From assembly GCF_014805625.2 (NCBI RefSeq), contig NW_023998491.1:309056-373055 (forward strand): 64,000 nt of DNA, given 5' to 3'. The stretch's first letter is position 1; the number at the start of each line of letters is the position of its first letter. The stretch comes from Glossina fuscipes (lineage: Eukaryota > Arthropoda > Insecta > Diptera > Glossinidae). This document shows positions 58,910 through 64,000 of this stretch, piece by piece. Made by a program: the position numbers and the translations under genes. The notes under the pieces were generated by a model. The model was not told where the DNA came from. It saw nothing but the letters and a program-made list of their open reading frames with translations, and searched no databases.

Positions 58910-59340
58910 CGTTAACTATTCAGCAGAAAGAGTAAAAGTTCTTCACTGTTTGCGGAGTTGTATAGCAAGTGGCTTCGCCTATGTCGAAAAGCCAGAAAGA
59001 AAAGCAGGAAGAGTCTGTTAATCTCTCGAGCCAGCAATATATGGCTTAATTGTTTCCTTTTTAACATATTCCCTCCTCGTGTAGGAATCTGGAGAAAGGG
59101 AAAGAGATATGAAACGGCCGCATTTGAGTGCCTGTTCGATAAATCGGTAAGTGTTACTCCTTTACCGATCAAGAGCTCACTATGATTATGAACAGGTGTG
59201 CTGTACCCACGAACACCAGCTCCCATCCAATCAGCTATGCGGCTGCCCAATTGCAACTTAATTGCATTGCCAGCCGAAAAACCTGAACAAAGTGCACTCG
59301 CTGTAGTTGGGCAGCGACTTCAACAGTTTCTCTTGAATTT
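58910..59340. other. G+C-richer stretch open in several frames, possibly exonic
   Basis: The minus frame 59256-58912 is open for 114 codons and includes GSRIADWMGAGVRGY. Two plus frames are also open (VLYPRTPAPIQSAMRLPNC; WRKGKRYETAAFECLFDKS). A plausible plus-strand exon, 59085-59146, has acceptor CCTCCTCGTGTAG and donor ATCG|GTAAGT. I recognise no family with confidence and cannot decide the strand. Confidence 0.25.
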
Positions 59341-60164
59341 TCGCTAATTTCTTCAAATGCTACAGTTGTTCTTGTTTACATACCTAGGTATTTGTTTTAA
59401 AATTTTTGTAATTAGTTTTCCATTATTGCAATATACATCGATCATTAACTGAAGGCTACCTAGATGTTGCTTACCAAATGTCATCACTGGTCATCACTTG
59501 TTGAATTTAAAGTGAATCAATCCTTTTGTGCGGAAAATCCTACTCAATACTAATTAAAGCTTTGAAACGTTGTTTGAGTTGCATGTGAAAGAGGAAAATT
59601 GCTTCATGTTGCCCAACAATGAGCTATGAATCGCCTATAGATATGCTTTAAAAAAAAGCGCATAAAGTGTGACAAAGTGTGTGGATAATCGGTATGGGAA
59701 CATTATGAAATCCATACGAATTTTTTCATAACCTTTCCAATTGCTTACGTAAGGAGGCGATACGATTGCTGTTGCTCGTGAACTTGCTGTTAATTCGTAA
59801 TGACCACTTCACTTAAATACGAATGTTGATAAAGGATTTGGATAATTTGCAAAAGTTACTGAAGCATGCATATTCTTTCCATATGAAGGACATGGAAGGC
59901 TTTAATATGTGTTGACATGTCAAAGAAAACTAGAAAATATATTACGCAACAATTTTAAAAGAAGCAATGCAAAGTGAAAACGAGTTGACAACGCTCTACC
60001 CACTCAGTTTAATAGTAAGGCGCCAATGCGATGAGAGCTAAATACGAACTTGCTTTTTTGGAAATCTACTAATCAAACTAGTCAACCATAACAGTGGGAA
60101 GTTGGTTTTATTTTTTGCGAAAATTAATTTGACAAACTCTTTAAAGTATATAACTATTACGCCT

Positions 60165-60760
60165 TATTATTATATCCTATATCACTTGTATGTAACCCTC
60201 GAAAGCGCTTAAGACAGACTCGTCTTTTTTTATGCCGATCGATTCAGAAAATGATTGTAAGTGTGCCCATCCATCTGACCGTCTCTCTGTCTGACCATCT
60301 AATGCCGGTCAGTGCATTTCATGTTCAACCTATAGGTCGGAATTTTGGATCGGTTGACCACTCTCCATATAACGCCTTATTTTGAAAAGGTGGCAATGCA
60401 AATTTTTAAAACTTTTCGACAAGACTCGCTCTCTTGGTACGATAAACTTGGTTCGGCCGGGGCAAAATTTTCGAATTTCCTCTCCTATAACCGTTCCGAA
60501 TTTTTATCGGGTAAAAAGGTCTAATTTTCAATACTTGATAATGAAAATTGGTTCACAAGAGTAAAATGATAAAGAAATCATCTTTATCGAGTCTGGATCA
60601 TATGGGTCCAAAAATTTCGCCTTTAGGCAAATAGATGAGCTTAGATCGTTTCATAAGGTGAATAAAAGATGGGTTTATTTCAAGTCCTTTTACATCCGCA
60701 CAAATTTAATATACCCTTGTATCACAAACGGTTTAAGTTATAAAAAGCGGTAAGAAAAAA
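60165..60760 (+). mobile_element. Family B element, 3' truncated, plus a minus-strand end
   Basis: ATCACTTGTATGTAACCCTC, AAGACAGACTCGTC, CCATCCATCTGACCGTC, GTTCAACCTATAGGTCGGAA, then long-form blocks CCTATAACCGTTCC and TGGTTCACAAGAG. At 60640-60760 the sequence reads CTTAGATCGTTTCATAAGG, GATGGGTTTATTTCAAG, CCGCACAAATTTAATATACC, which is the reverse complement of a family B left end. So two copies meet head to head or one end was inverted. Confidence 0.55.
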
Positions 60761-60939
60761 GGAATTTTGTGTTTCTCAATCATCGATTGGAAAAGAAGAA
60801 CGCAGCATTTTCAATGTTTCCTTTGAAATTACTTTATTTTCTGCTATTTGACTATAAAATTAACTTTATTATCTTGCATTCCTATGCACATGTACTTACA
60901 AAGTTTCTATCGAACAAATTTTCTTCCAAGTTTCGGCAG

Positions 60940-60980
60940 CTTTTGAGAATTTCAAGGACGCACAGGTGGGATTGGTAAAG
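60940..60980 (+). CDS. Candidate internal exon of an unidentified gene (right-edge gene, exon a)
   Basis: Acceptor CCAAGTTTCGGCAG and strong donor GTAAAG|GTAAGC. Between them, one frame reads FENFKDAQVGLVK and ends in phase 0. The frame continues open upstream to about 60862 (VSIEQIFFQVSA), so a longer exon with an acceptor near 60903 is possible. It joins in phase with the segment at 62378. No family recognised. Confidence 0.35.
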
Positions 60981-61607
60981 GTAAGCAAACAATTATTTGA
61001 AATGTTTAAATAAAATGGAATTTTATGCAAATTATTTTAATGATGTAGAAATAATGTGCTCCAGAGTTGTTACTTTTCCCTTAATGTTTTCATGGTTTTT
61101 ATATCCATTAATAGCAGTAAATATGCATAAAGACGATTTTACAAAACTCAATCAATTAAAGGGATAACGTTTATGTTTGCTTGATCCTTAAATTTAGTTT
61201 ATTAACTGTGTACTTAAGGCTTAAGTACATTTAGTTCGAATTACGTCTTAAGGTTAGCACCCTATCCCCCTATTTGCTGCGTATTCAATGCTTTGTCTTA
61301 AGACTTCTCATCTATTTAAGGTTTTTCTTCAACTTCAAACTACTCATCCATTCTAAAATCATAGGGCGGCGAGCCGATATTAATCTCGTCAAATTCCTCA
61401 CTCAGATGTGTATAAAACTATATATAAGGGATTTGAAATGCTATCCCGGTTTAGCTTGCTTGTTTTGAGGTTATGTTGACTTATTTTAGCTTTTTTTTAT
61501 ATCATCCGCTATTCAAATTTTCCATTTAATTATGTCTGCGTTACGGGTGATAGCAAGGAAAAATTCTCTTCTGTGTTTCGCTCAATTACTCCCCAGTCTC
61601 TTACGCA

Positions 61608-61805
61608 AGGAAGTTAGGACTTTGCCGTTTAACACATAATGGGCGGTGATCATGGCCATGTCATTATTCGATCTTACACCTTCTTAACCAAGATAGTTAG
61701 GACTTGACAATTAAGCACATAAAACTTGCCTATAAAGGGCAGTAATCATGGCCATGTCATTATTGGATCTCACATTTTCTTAAACCAGGAACTTAGGACT
61801 TGACA
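61608..61805 (+). repeat. Direct duplication of a ~110 bp unit
   Basis: GTTAGGACTTGAC, TTAAGCACATAA, GGGCRGTRATCATGGCCATG, TCATTATTCGATCTTACA and CTTCTTAA occur twice in order (about 61612-61696 and 61699-61800) and start a third time near 61793. Unidentified tandem repeat. Confidence 0.7.
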
Positions 61806-61879
61806 GCTGGCCGCCTGAATGGTGAAACTGGATGCAATAGAAATATTCAAATTGTGCATTCGACAGAAGAGACCGGCAT

Positions 61880-62115
61880 TTTGGCCAGCCGATCAAAAAT
61901 GTAATTAGATAAGGTATAGTATCCTTTTGGCTTGAGGTTGGCCGCCGAGATCGCGCGACTTAGCATCGTTTGACATACGGACGTCGTAGGACATACGTTA
62001 ATGAGACGCAGACAAATGAGGACCCGTAGAAAGAAATTTGACACGGGCACGCTAACATTTTGCAGCAACTAGAAAAATTTTGTTAAATATTGAAGACAAG
62101 CAGTGAAGGCTTCAG
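61880..62115 (+). pseudogene. Transposase relic 3 (Tc1/mariner superfamily)
   Basis: Frameshifted plus-strand pieces: WPPRSRDL at 61939-61962, then TYGRRRTYVNETQTNEDP and, after a stop, HGHANILQQLEKFC. These match the family order WPPRSCDLTPLDFFLWGxVK, VYVNKPQTxEDLKERI, EIANIxxExLxxV. It is distinct from relic 2 in sequence. Stops and frameshifts make it non-functional. Confidence 0.6.
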
Positions 62116-62377
62116 TGCCTATTATATGTTCCTTATGCGTGTCATATTATGTTACACGGAAGTACTAAAAATTAAAGCTTAAATAATGCTTTGTTAAAAA
62201 GCTAATGTGTCGGATCACTTAAAGGCAAATTTTATAACAATTTTATACACATTTTTGGTACAGTCACGCAAAACACTTATGGCGCATGCCACACATAGTT
62301 GTTTAGAAGTTAAATGAAAAGTATCCCACAGTGAAAAAAATTACATTAAACAATGGCTGGTTGGTGTTTTTGTGCAG

Positions 62378-62605
62378 TTGGTTGCCAATGCCCTTATCAG
62401 CTCGAAAGGAGGCAAAGTGCATTCTCATGTTGTTGTCTTCGCAGGTCAAACGATTTTCGACGATTACAATGTCAAAGATATCGATTACAGAATCGTGATA
62501 ATCCGCCAATTGTCTATGACACATGGGCCTGCTCCGAGCCACAACAACTGTGAAAACCAGTTTCCGCATGACCTTGGGAAGTGGGGTGTACTAAAACGAC
62601 TTTGA
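62378..62605 (+). CDS. Candidate exon of an unidentified gene (right-edge gene, exon b)
   Basis: The acceptor GTGTTTTTGTGCAG has a good pyrimidine tract. The frame reads LVANALISSKGGKVHSHVVV and stays open to TGA at 62605. A donor CGCAG|GTCAAA at 62444/62445 would end the exon in phase 1 and fit the terminal exon at 63675. Downstream, two other frames are coding-like (TVKTSFRMTLGSGV near 62546; TTLKKIAANVLGIKPRS from 62593 to TAA near 62702). So this may instead be a frameshifted pseudogene. No family recognised. Confidence 0.35.
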   Translation: MVANALISSKGGKVHSHVVVFAGQTIFDDYNVKDIDYRIVIIRQLSMTHGPAPSHNNCENQFPHDLGKWGVLKRL

Positions 62606-62709
62606 AAAAGATTGCGGCCAATGTACTTGGAATAAAACCACGATCATCCATATTGAAAACGCAGCTGGCGAAAGCAGTGTTAGATAAACGAAAGCATTAT
62701 TAATTTTTG

Positions 62710-63660
62710 TATCAAAAAAAATTCAAGACTTGTACTTGTCACTCAAACTGCGGTTATGTTAGTTATATAACTTGATGAAAAAATGTATAATAAATGTTTT
62801 CTGTCAAGAATTGCTATCAGCGTGAAAAAGAAGAGTACCTAAGTTTCCCTCGAAAGTAACTGACTGACTGAGGGACTTTCATTTGAATTTTCTTAATGTT
62901 TTTCACTTAACATTAATAAAAGTTTACGAGAAAGAAAGGCGAGAACATTTTAACTCTGTTAAGGGAGAAACTTATTAAGCCCCGCATTGCAAATTAACGA
63001 ACTCAGCATAAGTTTGTCAAGTTGACTGTAGAAAAAACTTACGAGGAATTCTAAAAAAAAAAAAAATTGTAAATTTGATAAGAAAAGAACAAAAAAAAAG
63101 ATGAAAAATTTTTTTTTGTCAACAATTTAACATCCATGTTATCCTTAATTCAGCGTTCGCTTACAACCTGTCACCAGTTTTGAACTTTTCATGCAACTGT
63201 TTATAATTATTTCCGTTTCTTTTTTCTATTTTTCTTTTTTTTTATTTCTTATTTTTTCTTTTTATTTGGTTACTTAATATAACGTTTTCTTTATGTTTAC
63301 AAAAAAACGAGGTTATAAGCTGTTGAATTGTTCCGTTTCTTTTATATTTTCGTTTAACATTTTATTAGCACATTTATGCTCACTTGACTAGGTGTTGAGT
63401 GCAAGCGTGTTTTACTACCTGTGTGAATGCCTAGTTAAACGGCACTTATTTCCTTAGCCAGAGCGCGTGTATGCATCATTTCCTTCCTTTCAATTTTCAC
63501 TGTCGTTTAACTAGCATGAAATGAATGCAGACTGCTTTACTATTTTTAATTCATCTTGTAACGTGTATGCGCATATACCTACCAATACAGGCAGACGGCT
63601 TTACGTTTCCACAGACATTTGTGTGGAGATAAATTCTTACTATTCTGTTTAATTAGCACT
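62710..63660. other. No gene recognised
   Basis: AT-rich with A and T runs (63053-63066, 63236-63275). It would be the last intron of the candidate right-edge gene if that gene is real. Confidence 0.35.
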
Positions 63661-63674
63661 TTTCGTTTTTACAG

Positions 63675-63880
63675 GTAAAAATGAAATATTGAGCTACGAA
63701 AGCATTTTTGCTTACCTAAGGAAAACTAAAGCTATCAGTTTTGTGCTCTTACTTGCTGGATGCAATGCACATATATATATGCAATTAAGGAAATTACTAG
63801 ATACACATTTTCTGATCGAACGCAAGGCAAAATTGCCTATGGATGAGATACATTTTTTGATTATATCGAAAAAGAATTAA
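63675..63880 (+). CDS. Candidate terminal exon of an unidentified gene (right-edge gene, exon c)
   Basis: Acceptor TTTCGTTTTTACAG at 63661-63674, then a frame that needs one base from the previous exon: KNEILSYESIFAYLRKTKAI, a hydrophobic VLLLAGC, LRKLLDTHFLIERKAK, and MDEIHFLIISKKN before TAA (63878-63880). AATAAA follows at once, overlapping the stop, and again at 63988-63993. The alternation of charged and hydrophobic residues looks like a real C-terminus. I do not recognise the protein. Confidence 0.45.
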
Positions 63881-63987
63881 TAAATTTTAGTTTGTAAGCT
63901 TTTATCTGCCTTGATAGGTTATATCTGATAGGATAGAAAACTTTTTTAAATATTCTTCACTGAGCCTGGATTATCTAAACGTAGAGC

Positions 63988-63993
63988 AAATAA
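63988..63993 (+). terminator. Possible polyadenylation signal AATAAA
   Basis: AGCAAATAAAATCG near the window end, about 110 bp after the stop codon of the candidate terminal exon at 63675-63880. A second AATAAA overlaps that stop. In such AT-rich DNA the hexamer is common, so support comes only from position. Confidence 0.3.
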
Positions 63994-64000
63994 AATCGTT

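Overview
The window is AT-rich eukaryotic DNA. It has long homopolymer runs, many microsatellites, short exons with GT-AG introns and many decayed interspersed repeats. The repeats share a TTGATCAG-type core followed by runs of GTCC/GTCT, which points to a higher dipteran fly (a cyclorrhaphan, perhaps a tsetse or muscoid fly). The species is an inference and is not settled by the sequence.

The one gene I can define completely is on the minus strand, from 34976 (start codon) to 7248 (stop). It has ten coding exons whose reading phases all join. They give a 474-residue major facilitator protein of the FLVCR (SLC49) family, closest in type to insect homologues such as Drosophila CG1358. Exons 1 to 5 lie at 34976-30073 and exons 6 to 10 at 11318-7248. 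They are separated by an intron of about 18.75 kb (11319-30072) that holds most of the repeats on the left side of the window. No promoter or 5' untranslated exon could be fixed.

Layout. 1-7247: intergenic or 3' flank with one SINE copy, a GTCY-rich stretch and a minus-strand copy of repeat family A. 7248-34976: the FLVCR gene; its introns hold a mariner relic, copies of families A and B, long CT/GA tracts, a 1 kb polypyrimidine tract, an expanded GTCY minisatellite and a SINE. 34977-60 kb: no confirmed gene; many copies of families A and B, a degenerate ~66 bp minisatellite, a transposase relic, another SINE and an unusual 24 bp inverted repeat carrying octamer-like ATGCAAAT sites. 60.9-63.9 kb: three coding-like plus-strand segments with splice signals that may be the 3' end of an unidentified gene, with a third transposase relic in between.

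Only the FLVCR gene has a recognisable cellular role (small-molecule transport across a membrane). The rest is mainly a record of transposon insertion, decay and simple-sequence expansion. I found no prokaryotic system, CRISPR array, rRNA or intact tRNA gene.
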